Below are positions 26,789 through 35,580 of a DNA stretch of 64,000 nt, in pieces. Each line of letters starts with the position of its first letter. The stretch's first letter is position 1. A model generated the notes under the pieces. It saw only the letters and a program-made list of their open reading frames with translations. It was not told where the DNA came from and did not search any database. This DNA is from Bryobacterales bacterium (GTDB lineage Bacteria > Acidobacteriota > Terriglobia > Bryobacterales > Bryobacteraceae): NCBI GenBank assembly GCA_003142185.1, contig PLOR01000029.1, positions 1-64,000 of the forward strand. Direction: 5' to 3'. Position numbers and translations under genes: made by a program.

Positions 26789-28158
26789 TGCGCTTTTCCT
26801 CTGCCGGCCTTTCCCGTGCCGCCGCGCCCGCTTCGGCCGCCTTGGCCGCCGCGGCCGCCCGCCGGTTGCTCTCCGGCGATGGTGGCGACCACCTTGCTGC
26901 CTTCGTTCAGCTTGTCGACGCCTTGCATTACCACCACATCGCCGGCGTCAAGGCCCGATACCACTTCGGTTTGATCTCCCTCGCTGGTGCCGGAGGTTAT
27001 GTTGCGCACGGTCACGGTGGAATCCGGCTTTACCAGGTATACGTACTTGTTGTCGCTCGTGATTTGCACCGCACCGTTGGGAATCAGCACCACGCCGTGC
27101 TTTTGTTCCACCAGCAGCCGCACGTTGACAAACTGGTTGGGGAACAGAGCGTAGTCCTTGTTCGGATAGATCGCCCGCAAGCGCAACGTGCCGGTGGTCT
27201 GATCGATCTCATTATCGATGGTAGCCAGCATGCCTATGGCGAACCTCTTGCGCATGTCGCTAAACGTTCCGGCGTCGCGGTCCCAGGCTTCGACCGACAA
27301 CTGCTGGCCGGCGCGGTAGCGGGTCAGCACGATTGGCAGCTTATCCTCGGATATGGTGAACACGACGCTGATCGGCTGAACCTGGGTGATGACTACCAGG
27401 CCCGCGGCATCCGAGGCATGCACGATGTTACCGGCGTCCACCAGGCGCAAACCGACGCGCCCGGTGATGGGCGACGCGATGTGGCAGTAGACCAGGTTGA
27501 GCTTGGCCGCATCGATCTGGCCTTGATCCGACTTGACCACTCCCTCGTCCTGCGCCACCAGCGCTTTCTGCGTGGCATATTGCTGCTCGGGAACGGCGTT
27601 TTGCTTCAATAGCCCCGCGTAACGGCTCAGGTCCACGTTGGCGTTGGCGAGCAGCGCCTGGTCGCGCAGTTGTTGGCCCTCAGCCTGTTCCAGCGCAACC
27701 TGGTAGGGGCGGGTGTCGATCTCCACCAGTGGAGCGCCCTGCTGCACGATATCGCCTTCCTTATACTTCACCTCCATCAACTGGCCATCCACGCGGCTCT
27801 TGATGGTGACCGTGCTGAGGGAGGTGACATTTCCAAGCGCTTCCACGTAAACCGAAATATCGCCCTTCTTGGCGCGCGCGGCTACCACTGGCGTGATGCC
27901 GGCGCCCCGGCCGCCTCGTCCCCCGGAACCCGATGTGGCAGGCGCATTGCCCGCACCGGAATTGCCGCCAGCGCCCGATCTGGGCCAGTAATAATAAGCG
28001 ATTGCCGCACCGGCGGCCAGCAGCACCAGCAGCCAAAGCCAGCCCTTGCCGGATCGGGCCCTGTGCGGAGGGTCTTCCGGTTGCTGCGGAGGAGCGCCAA
28101 TCACCGGCGCGGAGGAGGTAGATTCACTCATCGAACGCTCAATCTCTTGGCGGCCCAT
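26785..28158 (-). CDS. RND efflux periplasmic adaptor (MdtA/HlyD-type membrane fusion protein)
   Basis: Bridges the RND pump and the outer-membrane duct. One N-terminal membrane anchor ([20 protein letters not shown]), then a Gly-rich linker, lipoyl half ([26 protein letters not shown]), alpha-hairpin ([29 protein letters not shown]), second lipoyl half ([22 protein letters not shown]), and beta-barrel domains. The last ~30 residues form an unusual Arg-Gly-rich tail ([20 protein letters not shown]). The start is uncertain: ATG 28158, or an ATG nine codons later at 28131; neither has a strong ribosome site. It is first gene of the four-gene pump operon. Confidence 0.9.
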   Translation of the reverse strand: MGRQEIERSMSESTSSAPVIGAPPQQPEDPPHRARSGKGWLWLLVLLAAGAAIAYYYWPRSGAGGNSGAGNAPATSGSGGRGGRGAGITPVVAARAKKGDISVYVEALGNVTSLSTVTIKSRVDGQLMEVKYKEGDIVQQGAPLVEIDTRPYQVALEQAEGQQLRDQALLANANVDLSRYAGLLKQNAVPEQQYATQKALVAQDEGVVKSDQGQIDAAKLNLVYCHIASPITGRVGLRLVDAGNIVHASDAAGLVVITQVQPISVVFTISEDKLPIVLTRYRAGQQLSVEAWDRDAGTFSDMRKRFAIGMLATIDNEIDQTTGTLRLRAIYPNKDYALFPNQFVNVRLLVEQKHGVVLIPNGAVQITSDNKYVYLVKPDSTVTVRNITSGTSEGDQTEVVSGLDAGDVVVMQGVDKLNEGSKVVATIAGEQPAGGRGGQGGRSGRGGTGKAGRGKAQ

Positions 28159-28340
28159 TTTGAGGCGCGCTTCGTCTTCATATTCAAGTAAGTCATTTCA
28201 CAAATCGGCCGGGCCGCCATTTACCAACATAGCGCTATAGGCAGAAAGACAAAGATAGCATCGGGTCGCTTTCGCTTGCTTAAAATGGCGACAGAACGCC
28301 CTGGCAGGTTACCGCAAAACCAAATAGCCCTTTCGAGCTG

Positions 28341-28366
28341 TGGTGGGGCGTGCTTTAGCTTGCCGG
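28341..28366. repeat. short dispersed repeat (GGCAAGCTAAAGC type), inverted
   Basis: TGGTGGGGCGTGCTTTAGCTTGCCGG is the reverse of the element at 6898-6924 (core GCTTTAGCTTGCC). It lies in the 243-base divergent gap between the efflux operon and the S9 peptidase gene. Confidence 0.55.
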
Positions 28367-28401
28367 TTTTTTGGCTGGGTCGCAGCGGGTAATATTAACT
28401 C

Positions 28402-30432
28402 ATGCGAATCCTCGCCGCCTTGTTGCTGGCTGGTTGTGCCGCCGCACAGCCGCCATTCACTCTCGACCGCGTTTTGAGCGCCGCTTTTCCCAGCGGGCTC
28501 ACCGCTTCACCCTCCGGCGGCAAATTCGCCTGGGTCGAAAACGCGCGCGGCGTGCGCAACATCTGGGTGGCCGAAGCGCCGCGCTATCAGGCGCGCCAAA
28601 TCACGGCCTACACCCAGGACGATGGTTATGAGCTGGCCGGCCTGGTTTGGACGCCGGTTGGCGATGCGATCATCTACACGCGCCTCGAGGGCACGAACCG
28701 CGCCGGCGAGTATCCGAACCCCGCGCTCGATCCGAAGGGTACCGAGCAGGATGTCTGGCTGGTGAGCCTCGCGGGTGGCACGCCGCGCAAGATCGGCGAA
28801 GGCGATTCGCCCGCCGTGGCACCGCGCGGCGGCCGCATCGCGTGGATTCATAAGGGCCAGCTCTGGTGGGCGCCGGCCGACGGCAGCGCGCCAGGCGTGG
28901 CCCTCAAGACGCGCGGCCAGTGCGCCGGCCCGGTCTGGTCGCCCGATGGAACGCGTATCGCATTTGAGAGCGACCGCGGCGACCACGGCTTCATCGGCGT
29001 TTACGATACGGCGTCAGCCACCCTGCGCTACCTCGACCCGAGTACCGATAACGACCGCCAGCCTGCCTGGTCCCCCGACGGCCGCAGCGTGGCCTTCGTG
29101 CGCATTCCGTCCGCCGGCGTACGCGGCCCACGCGAGCCCCGCCGCGCCGGCGAACCCTGGTCCATCCGGGTCGCCTCGTCCGAAACCGGTGAGGGCCGCG
29201 AAGTCTTCCGCGCCCGCCAGGGCCCCGGCAGCGTCTTCCGCGAAATCACCGGCGTCAGCCAGATTCTGTGGGCCGGATCGCGCCTGGTCTTTCCCTGGGA
29301 AGCCGATGGCTGGACGCACCTTTATTCCATTCCCGCCGCCGGCGGCGATCCACTCCTGCTCACGCCCGGCGCGTTTGAAGTGGAGGAGGTTGCCCTGGCG
29401 GCCGAAGGCCGCGAAGTGTTTTTCAATTCCAATCAGGGCGATATCGACCGACGCCATCTTTGGAAAGTCGCAGCTTCGGGCGGCGCGCCGGAAGCGGTCA
29501 CCCAGGGCGACGGCATCGAATGGGCGCCCACTCCGGTCGCCGATGGCTCGCTCGCGTTTCTCCGCTCCGATGCGCAGCACCCCGCGCACGCCGCCATCCG
29601 CATCGGCGCCGACGTCCGCGACCTGCATCCCGAATCCATCCCAGCCGATTTTCCGGTTGGCCAAATGGTGACGCCGCAGCAGGTGATTTTCTCGAGCGCC
29701 GACGGTCTCGCCATCCACGGTCAGCTTTTTCTGCCACCGAAGCGGAAACCCGGCAGCCGCGCGCCCGCGATCGTCTTCTTCCACGGCGGCTCGCGGCGCG
29801 AGATGCTGCTCGGCTGGCATTACATGTATTACTACGCGAACGCTTACGCGATGAACCAATACCTCGCCAACAGCGGTTTCGTGGTGTTGTCGGTGAATTA
29901 CCGCAGCGGCATCGGCTACGGCCTGGATTTTCGAGAAGCGCTGCGCTATGGCCCTGCCGGCGGCAGCGAGTATAACGACGTGCAGGGCGCCGGCGTGTAC
30001 TTGCGCTCGCGTGCCGATGTCGATCCGGACCGAATCGGCGCCTGGGGCGGCTCCTACGGCGGATACCTCACCGCCATGGCGCTGGCGCGCGCCTCCGATC
30101 TGTTTCGCGCCGGAGTGGATCTGCACGGCGTTCACGATTGGGCCACCGAGCTCGAAATCCCGCCGGCCGCGCCCGATTACCAACTGGCGTTCGAATCGTC
30201 GCCCATGGCGTTCCTCTCCACCTGGCGCTCGCCCGTGCTGCTGATTCAAGGCGATGACGACCGCAACGTGCAGTTCAACCAGACCGTGAAACTGGCCGAC
30301 GCGCTGCGCCGCCAGCACGTGGAAGTGGAAGAACTGGTCTTCCCCGACGAGGTGCACGATTTTCTGCTCTACCGCACTTGGCTGGCAGCCTATCAAGCCG
30401 CCGCGAGCTTCTTGGATCGCAAGCTGAAGTAG
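28402..30432 (+). CDS. S9-family prolyl oligopeptidase (DPP-IV / acylaminoacyl peptidase type)
   Basis: An exported serine peptidase of 676 residues. The signal MRILAALLLAGCAAA looks like a lipoprotein or Sec signal. Residues ~30-420 are a WD40/PD40-like beta-propeller (LTASPSGGKFAWVENA, GPVWSPDGTRIAFESDRG, RQPAWSPDGRSVAFVR). The alpha/beta-hydrolase domain follows: FFHGG oxyanion region near 455, nucleophile Ser near 550 in GAWGGSYGGYLTAM, Asp near 617 (QGDDDRNVQ), His near 651 (EVHDFLLY). It hydrolyses short peptides in the periplasm or at the surface. It is monocistronic, with an inverted-repeat element straight after the stop. Confidence 0.92.
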   Translation: MRILAALLLAGCAAAQPPFTLDRVLSAAFPSGLTASPSGGKFAWVENARGVRNIWVAEAPRYQARQITAYTQDDGYELAGLVWTPVGDAIIYTRLEGTNRAGEYPNPALDPKGTEQDVWLVSLAGGTPRKIGEGDSPAVAPRGGRIAWIHKGQLWWAPADGSAPGVALKTRGQCAGPVWSPDGTRIAFESDRGDHGFIGVYDTASATLRYLDPSTDNDRQPAWSPDGRSVAFVRIPSAGVRGPREPRRAGEPWSIRVASSETGEGREVFRARQGPGSVFREITGVSQILWAGSRLVFPWEADGWTHLYSIPAAGGDPLLLTPGAFEVEEVALAAEGREVFFNSNQGDIDRRHLWKVAASGGAPEAVTQGDGIEWAPTPVADGSLAFLRSDAQHPAHAAIRIGADVRDLHPESIPADFPVGQMVTPQQVIFSSADGLAIHGQLFLPPKRKPGSRAPAIVFFHGGSRREMLLGWHYMYYYANAYAMNQYLANSGFVVLSVNYRSGIGYGLDFREALRYGPAGGSEYNDVQGAGVYLRSRADVDPDRIGAWGGSYGGYLTAMALARASDLFRAGVDLHGVHDWATELEIPPAAPDYQLAFESSPMAFLSTWRSPVLLIQGDDDRNVQFNQTVKLADALRRQHVEVEELVFPDEVHDFLLYRTWLAAYQAAASFLDRKLK

Positions 30433-30437
30433 TAGGC

Positions 30438-30568
30438 CCGTGGCGCGGGCTGTCAAGCCTGCAGTGTCGGCAGTCGTGCCGACATTTCTTGTTCGACCTG
30501 TCAGCCCCGGCGCAAAAGAAATGTCGAGACGACTCTCGACACAGCAGGCCGGACGGCCCGCGCCACGG
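30438..30568. repeat. 131-base inverted-repeat element of the RAYT/REP family
   Basis: CCGTGGCGCGGGC at the left end mirrors GCCCGCGCCACGG at the right end; CCGTGGCGCGGGC also begins the RAYT-flanking repeats at 4231 and 5676. Internal hairpins are TGTCGGCA-GTCG-TGCCGACA and GTCGAGA-CGAC-TCTCGAC. It occupies nearly all of the gap between the convergent S9 peptidase and PAP2 genes. Confidence 0.75.
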
Positions 30569-30582
30569 CGGCAGGCACGAAC

Positions 30583-31122
30583 TTACAGCAGCCGGACCAG
30601 ATGCGACGCCCCAATTGCCAGCAGCGCGCCGATCGCCGCCCCGGCCAGCACGTCGCTCAAGAAGTGCATGCCCAGCAGGATGCGCGAAGCCGCCACGCTG
30701 ACGGCGCAGAATAGCAGCCCGATCGCCAGATCGGGGTAGAACATGGCCAGCGAAACCGATACCGCAAACGCCGTGATGGTATGCCCGGAAGGGAAGGAGA
30801 ACTGGTCGGGCGGCAGCAGATCGGCCCAACAGTGGGGCTCGCTGGGCCGCTTGCGATGGGCGGTCTTCTTGAGTTTGAGGAAGAGCGCGATTCCGATGCC
30901 GGCCGCGAGGCCAGCCGAGCCCACGGCCATGAACCGGTGCTCGCCGCCGAACAGCAACAGCATCGCGCCCAGCGCATACCACAGCCAGCCATCGCCGCCG
31001 CGCGTGGCGCAGATCATCCACACGCGGATCCAGCGGGGCGCGGACCAGCGGTTCACCCGCCGCATCAGACTATTGTCGCGAAGGGAAATAAACGTCCACA
31101 TCGCCTCTCCGGAGAACGTCAT
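30583..31122 (-). CDS. PAP2-family membrane phosphatase
   Basis: A lipid or isoprenoid-diphosphate phosphatase of 179 residues with about five membrane helices. The tripartite active site is complete: KTAHRKRP, SFPSGH and SRILLGMHFLSD. ATG 31122 is chosen because it overlaps the stop of the PHP gene (ATGA), implying coupled translation. Possible substrates are phosphatidate, undecaprenyl diphosphate or phosphatidylglycerol phosphate; the sequence does not decide. Its neighbours, a membrane-anchored PHP phosphoesterase and a divergent glycolipid synthase-like gene, favour lipid metabolism. Confidence 0.88.
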   Translation of the reverse strand: MTFSGEAMWTFISLRDNSLMRRVNRWSAPRWIRVWMICATRGGDGWLWYALGAMLLLFGGEHRFMAVGSAGLAAGIGIALFLKLKKTAHRKRPSEPHCWADLLPPDQFSFPSGHTITAFAVSVSLAMFYPDLAIGLLFCAVSVAASRILLGMHFLSDVLAGAAIGALLAIGASHLVRLL

Positions 31123-31997
31123 GCGGCCACCTCCGCGATGGGTGTGGCCCCGCATCCGGCTTCTCTGAGCGCCCGCAGCCGGAGGTAGCGCGCCATCCAC
31201 CAGCGCGCAAACACGCTCTCTATACAATAGTTTGCGAGTATTATCGCGGGAACCGCAACTCCCAGCGCCGCCACCGGTGCCGTCCATGGGTTTTCCCGCA
31301 CCATGGAACGGCCGATCGAGAGCACGTCGCGCATCAGTTTCCAAATCCCGCCGGTCTCACCGCGCACCCTGCCCTGGCCCATCCGCAGCGCATCCAGGAA
31401 CTCCTCCTTGGAGCGCGCCCGCGGCGCCACCGTATATGTGCAGCCCACCGAACCCATCGCGTGCGCGTCGCTGCCGCCCACTTCCGCCAGTGCCGCCCGG
31501 TCCGCCAGCGCCGCCGCGTTGCTGTTGGCGCGTGCCAGCATATGGCCGTTGCGGGTTTCGAGCGCAGGGAAGGCGGTTTCAAACAGCAGAAAATCCTCCG
31601 GCGCGCGCCTCCCCGTCAGGCTGGAAAAGACGTGATTGGCGCTGAAGAACAGGTTGCGGCCGTCCAACCACCGGGCCAGCGATTCGAAATCGTGGCGGCG
31701 GCGCTGCAACTCCACATGGTCGCGCTCCGTGATGTCGTAAACGCCAACATGCAACTCAGTGCCGCTCGGCAGCTTGCAGGTCACTTCCTCGCTCAAAAAG
31801 AAATCCGGCTTGGAGCGCAGCGTCACCGCGGCATCGATGGAATCGTGATCGGTCACGGTCACCAGGTCCATGCCGAGCCGTTTCAGCTTTTCATATACGG
31901 CCAGCGGATCGTTGTAGCTCTCCCGGCAGACCTTGCGTAGAACCGGGATGGTGCACATGCCGGAGTGGCGTGTATGGACGTGCAAGTCGCACCGCAT
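31119..31997 (-). CDS. PHP-domain phosphoesterase with C-terminal membrane segment
   Basis: A 292-residue protein of the PHP metal-dependent phosphoesterase superfamily: CDLHVHTRHSG (His6, His8), VTVTDHDSI (Asp50-His51-Asp52), the SANHVFSSLTGRR segment, and the final metal motif VGGSDAHAMGSVG. After the catalytic domain there is a hydrophobic stretch (APVAALGVAVPAIILANYCIES) near residues 240-262, so the enzyme is probably tethered to the membrane. It is translationally coupled to the PAP2 phosphatase downstream and divergent from the glycosyltransferase gene. Substrate unknown; nucleotide or phospho-lipid headgroup phosphoesters are possible. Confidence 0.82.
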   Translation of the reverse strand: MRCDLHVHTRHSGMCTIPVLRKVCRESYNDPLAVYEKLKRLGMDLVTVTDHDSIDAAVTLRSKPDFFLSEEVTCKLPSGTELHVGVYDITERDHVELQRRRHDFESLARWLDGRNLFFSANHVFSSLTGRRAPEDFLLFETAFPALETRNGHMLARANSNAAALADRAALAEVGGSDAHAMGSVGCTYTVAPRARSKEEFLDALRMGQGRVRGETGGIWKLMRDVLSIGRSMVRENPWTAPVAALGVAVPAIILANYCIESVFARWWMARYLRLRALREAGCGATPIAEVAA

Positions 31998-32004
31998 ACT
32001 TCTT

Positions 32005-32027
32005 TTGTAGAATTGAAACGGCTACAA
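32005..32027. promoter_or_regulatory. inverted repeat TTGTAG-N11-CTACAA in a divergent promoter region
   Basis: The half-sites TTGTAG (32005-32010) and CTACAA (32022-32027) are centred two helical turns apart in the 108-base gap between the divergent PHP and glycosyltransferase genes. This is the size of a regulator operator. No repressor gene is adjacent; a chance occurrence is possible. Confidence 0.3.
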
Positions 32028-32105
32028 CTCGGTGACACCACCAAAAAACATCGGTTAATCGTCCTGTTTTTTATCACTTGAGTTGCGCAGCGTGACACAA
32101 TCGAA

Positions 32106-33248
32106 ATGTTGAGACGGCTGGAACTGGTGTATTTCGACGCCGGCGGGGGCCACCGCGCGGCGGCCAACGCCCTGCGCGAGGTGATGGAGCGCGAACACCG
32201 CCCGTTCGACATCCAGCCGATGAACCTGCAGGAACTGCTGGATTCGATGGACGTGTTTCGCCAGCTCACCGGCCTGCGCCTGCAGGATCTCTACAACCTG
32301 ACTCTCAAAAAGGGTTGGACTCTCGGTTCGCCGCAGCTCATGGTGGGAATGCACATGGTGATCCGCCTGTTCCACCGCAAACAGGTGAGGCTGCTCGAAG
32401 CGCACTGGCGCGCGAGCCGCCCTGACCTGGTGGTTTCGCTGGTGCCCAACTTCAACCGCGCCATCGGCGAGAGCCTGCGCCGCGCGGCGCCTGGCACGCC
32501 GCTAGTCACCATCCTCACCGATCTGGCCGACTATCCGCCGCATTTCTGGATCGAGCGGCAGACGCAGTACTTTATCTGCGGATCGGACCGCGCCGTGGAG
32601 CAGGCGCGCGCGATGGGCCACCCGGCAGAGCGCGTACTGCGCGCATCGGGCATGATCCTCAGCCCGCGCTTCTATGAAATCCCGGCCGTAGGCGCGGAAG
32701 AGCGCGCCGCGGCGCGCCGGGCGTTGGGCCTCGATCCCGCTACGCCCGTCGGCCTCGTGCTGTTCGGCGGCCAGGGCGCGGCAGTGATGCTCGATATCGC
32801 CCGCCGTTTGCCCGACCGGCAACTCATCCTCATCTGCGGCCACAATCAGAAGCTGCGCGCGCAACTGGAGCGGTTGCCGCGCCGCGCCCCCGTTTTCATC
32901 GAAGGCTTCACCAAGGAGATTCCCCGCTACATGCAACTTGCCGATTACTTCATCGGCAAGCCCGGCCCGGGCAGCATATCGGAGGCTGTGTTCATGCGCC
33001 TGCCGGTGATCGTCAACTGCAACGCCTGGACGCTGCCGCAAGAGCGCTACAACACCGTTTGGGTGCGCCAGCAGGGCGTCGGCATCGTGCTCGATAATTT
33101 CCGCCACGTGCGATCCGCCGTCGACCGGTTGTTAGAGCCCGGCGCCTATGCCCGCTTCCGCGCCGCCACCGAAGCCCAACAGAATCGCGCCGTATTCGAA
33201 ATCCCGGAGCTTTTGGAGCGGGTGATGGAGCAGGAATGCGGCAAATGA
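32106..33248 (+). CDS. MGDG-synthase / UgtP-like glycolipid glycosyltransferase
   Basis: A 380-residue GT28-type enzyme that would transfer a hexose to diacylglycerol or a related lipid. The N-terminal MGDG-synthase region has YFDAGGGHRAAANALREVM (acceptor loop, residues 8-26). The nucleotide-sugar site is at the C-terminal half: VLFGGQGAAVML, LILICGHNQKLRAQL, and GKPGPGSISEAVFMRLPVIV near 295-314. No signal peptide; peripheral membrane association is expected. It is divergent from PHP/PAP2 phosphatases; PAP2 could supply diacylglycerol from phosphatidate. A broken copy of its 3' end lies at 18568-18820. Confidence 0.82.
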   Translation: MLRRLELVYFDAGGGHRAAANALREVMEREHRPFDIQPMNLQELLDSMDVFRQLTGLRLQDLYNLTLKKGWTLGSPQLMVGMHMVIRLFHRKQVRLLEAHWRASRPDLVVSLVPNFNRAIGESLRRAAPGTPLVTILTDLADYPPHFWIERQTQYFICGSDRAVEQARAMGHPAERVLRASGMILSPRFYEIPAVGAEERAAARRALGLDPATPVGLVLFGGQGAAVMLDIARRLPDRQLILICGHNQKLRAQLERLPRRAPVFIEGFTKEIPRYMQLADYFIGKPGPGSISEAVFMRLPVIVNCNAWTLPQERYNTVWVRQQGVGIVLDNFRHVRSAVDRLLEPGAYARFRAATEAQQNRAVFEIPELLERVMEQECGK

Positions 33249-33273
33249 GCGGGCCCGCACCGCGCCCGCGGCT

Positions 33274-34398
33274 CTACTCGATCCAGCCGCCGCCTAGCAC
33301 CAGATCGCCGTCATAGAAGACGGCGCCCTGGCCGGGAGTGACGGCGCGCTGCGGTTCGGCGAAGACTACTTCGACGCATCCCGGCTCGGCGGCCGGATGA
33401 AGGGTGGCCGGCGCGGCCTGGTGCTTGTTGCGGATCTTGACCGTGGCGGCGACCGGCCCTTCCGGTGCGGCAATCGAAATCCAATTCACGTCCCGCGCGA
33501 CGAACTTCCCGCACAACAGTTCCTCATTGCCCCCCACCGTGACGCGCTGGGTTGCCGGGTCGGTACGAATCACGTAGAGCGGCTCGCCGGTCGCTAGCCC
33601 CAAGCCGCGCCGCTGGCCCACCGTGAAATGATGCACGCCCTGGTGCTCGCCCAGCGTGCGGCCGTCGCTCGAGACGATCGGGCCGCGCGTGTGTGGCGGC
33701 TCCACGCCGGTCTCCTTCATGTACGCGCTCAGGAACGCCGCGTAATCGCCGTTGGGAACGAAACAGATTTCCTGGCTGTCGCTCTTTTCAGCCACCGCCA
33801 GGTTGAAGGTCCGCGCCAGCTCGCGCACCGCGGGCTTGGCCATCTCGCCCAGCGGAAACAGCGTGCGCGCGAGCTGCGGCTGGGTGAGGCCGAACAGAAA
33901 ATAGGTCTGATCCTTGGCGGGATCCACCGCGCGCAGCAACTGGTACCGGCCGCTCGCGTCGTCGTAGCGGACGCGGGCATAGTGCCCGGTAGCCACCTGC
34001 CGGGCCCCCACCGCATCGGCCATCTCGAGGAAACGGTCGAACTTGATGTAGTTGTTACAGAGCGTGCAAGGGATGGGCGTGCGGCCGGCCAGGTACTCGG
34101 ACACGAACGGCTTCACCACGCGTTCCTCGAACTGCTCCTCGAAATTGACCACGTAGTAGGGAATGCCGATCTGCTCCGCCACGCGGCGGGCATCGTAGAC
34201 ATCTTCGATCGAGCAGCAGCGGCCGGTGGGAGCGTGCGGCGCCAGATCGGGCAGCCGCCGCTGGTTCCAGAGCTGCATCGTCAGCCCGACCACGCTCTTC
34301 CCCTGGCGGACCAGCAGCGCGGCGACGGTGGAGCTGTCCACGCCGCCCGACATCGCCACCGCAATCGGCGCGCCGTGGTTGGGGACGAGCTCAGGCAT
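33274..34398 (-). CDS. mnmA: tRNA-specific 2-thiouridylase MnmA
   Basis: Installs the 2-thio group on wobble uridine 34 of Lys, Glu and Gln tRNAs, using ATP and persulfide sulfur. The PP-loop AVAMSGGVDSS is at residues 13-23; catalytic cysteines lie in PCTLCNNYIKFD and SQEICFVPNGDY. The protein has 374 residues, normal for the family. ATG 34398 is the start because MPELVPNHGAPIAVAMSGG gives the usual short N-terminus; it overlaps the upstream cysteine-desulfurase stop by eight bases. The two genes form a sulfur-relay operon in which the desulfurase can feed MnmA directly. Confidence 0.95.
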   Translation of the reverse strand: MPELVPNHGAPIAVAMSGGVDSSTVAALLVRQGKSVVGLTMQLWNQRRLPDLAPHAPTGRCCSIEDVYDARRVAEQIGIPYYVVNFEEQFEERVVKPFVSEYLAGRTPIPCTLCNNYIKFDRFLEMADAVGARQVATGHYARVRYDDASGRYQLLRAVDPAKDQTYFLFGLTQPQLARTLFPLGEMAKPAVRELARTFNLAVAEKSDSQEICFVPNGDYAAFLSAYMKETGVEPPHTRGPIVSSDGRTLGEHQGVHHFTVGQRRGLGLATGEPLYVIRTDPATQRVTVGGNEELLCGKFVARDVNWISIAAPEGPVAATVKIRNKHQAAPATLHPAAEPGCVEVVFAEPQRAVTPGQGAVFYDGDLVLGGGWIE

Positions 34399-35563
34399 GG
34401 ACCGAAACCGAAATGCGGCGCAGGTGTGCCACCGAGGCTTCCAGAGCAGCGGCGAGCCCATCCACCTCGGCGGCGGTGTTGGCGCGGCCCAGCGAAAAAC
34501 GCATGCTGGCGCGGGCGCGATCCGCGTCCAGGCCGATGGCGGTGAGGACGTGCGACGGTGCGATGGCGCCGCTCGAGCAGGCGGCGCCGGTGGAAACGGC
34601 GAAGCCGCGCAGGTCGAGCGCGATCACCAGCGCCTCCCCATCCACGCCATCGAATTGAAGGTTGCTGGTGTTGGGGACGCGGCTCCAACGCGCGCCGTTG
34701 ATGCGGGCGCCGGAGATGCGGCCCAGCACCGTATTTTCGAAGCGGTCGCGCAGCCCGGCGAGGCGTTCGGACTCGGCCGCCAGAATGCGGCCGGCCAGTT
34801 CGGCCGCGGCGCCCAAAGCCACCGCTCCCGGCACGTTTTCCGTGCCCGGCCGCCGCTCCCGCTCCTGGTGCCCGCCGAACGCGAGCGGCGCCAGGCGGGT
34901 TCCCTTGCGCACGTACAGCGCGCCCACGCCCTTCGGCGCGCATAGTTTGTGGCCGCTCATGCTGTATAGATCGGCGCCCAGCGCGGTAACGTCCACCGGG
35001 ATCTTGCCCAGCGCCTGCACCCCGTCCACGTGCAGCGGAACCGCGGCCTCGCGGGCAATGCGGCCGATCTCGACGATCGGTTGGATGGTGCCCAGCTCGT
35101 TATTCGCGTGCATCACCGAAATCAGCACGGTCTCCGGGCGCAGCGCGGCGCGCACATCGTCCGGATTCACCACGCCCGCCGATCCCACCTTCACCCGCGT
35201 CACCGCGACGCCTTCCCGCTCCAATTGCGCGCACGCGCTCAGTACGGCGGGATGTTCGATGGCGCTGGTGACGACGTGCTTCGTTGCAGCCTGGGGTGGA
35301 CCAGGCGCCGAGCGCACCGCGCCCAACACGGCCAGGTTATCGGCTTCGGTGCCGCCGCAGGTGAACACCACTTCGCTCGAATCGGCGTGGATCAACGCCG
35401 CTACCTGACGCCGCGCCGCCTCCAGCCGCCGCTTCGCCGCTTGCCCGAAATGGTGGATGCTCGACGCGTTACCATACACTTGATCGAGACACGAGATCAG
35501 CGTCTCCAGAACTTCGGGCGCGACGGGAGTGGTGGCGTTGTGGTCGAAATACGAGTGCTGCAC
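34391..35563 (-). CDS. cysteine desulfurase (NifS/IscS family)
   Basis: A PLP enzyme that takes sulfur from cysteine as an enzyme persulfide. Visible: YFDHNATTPV at the N-terminus, GNASSIHHFG, CGGTEADNLAV, the PLP Schiff-base Lys near residue 203 in SMSGHKLCAPKGVG, and the loop Cys near 327 in STGAACSSGAIAPSHVL. The short Cys loop fits the NifS/IscS class I group. GTG 35563 gives the standard start (MQHSYFDHNATTP); a TTG at 35581 is an alternative that would share its bases with the divergent gene's ATG. It is cotranscribed with mnmA, so tRNA thiolation is its likely main customer. Confidence 0.93.
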   Translation of the reverse strand: MQHSYFDHNATTPVAPEVLETLISCLDQVYGNASSIHHFGQAAKRRLEAARRQVAALIHADSSEVVFTCGGTEADNLAVLGAVRSAPGPPQAATKHVVTSAIEHPAVLSACAQLEREGVAVTRVKVGSAGVVNPDDVRAALRPETVLISVMHANNELGTIQPIVEIGRIAREAAVPLHVDGVQALGKIPVDVTALGADLYSMSGHKLCAPKGVGALYVRKGTRLAPLAFGGHQERERRPGTENVPGAVALGAAAELAGRILAAESERLAGLRDRFENTVLGRISGARINGARWSRVPNTSNLQFDGVDGEALVIALDLRGFAVSTGAACSSGAIAPSHVLTAIGLDADRARASMRFSLGRANTAAEVDGLAAALEASVAHLRRISVSVHA

Positions 35564-35580
35564 TTGGTTCCATTTTAGCA

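Noticed and set aside
20186-26974. Very long open frames on the plus strand (847 and 1148 codons) opposite the RND genes
   Set aside because: They are antisense to well-conserved pump genes, are rich in Arg, His, Gln and Gly as expected from reading high-GC codons backwards, and show no recognisable domain.
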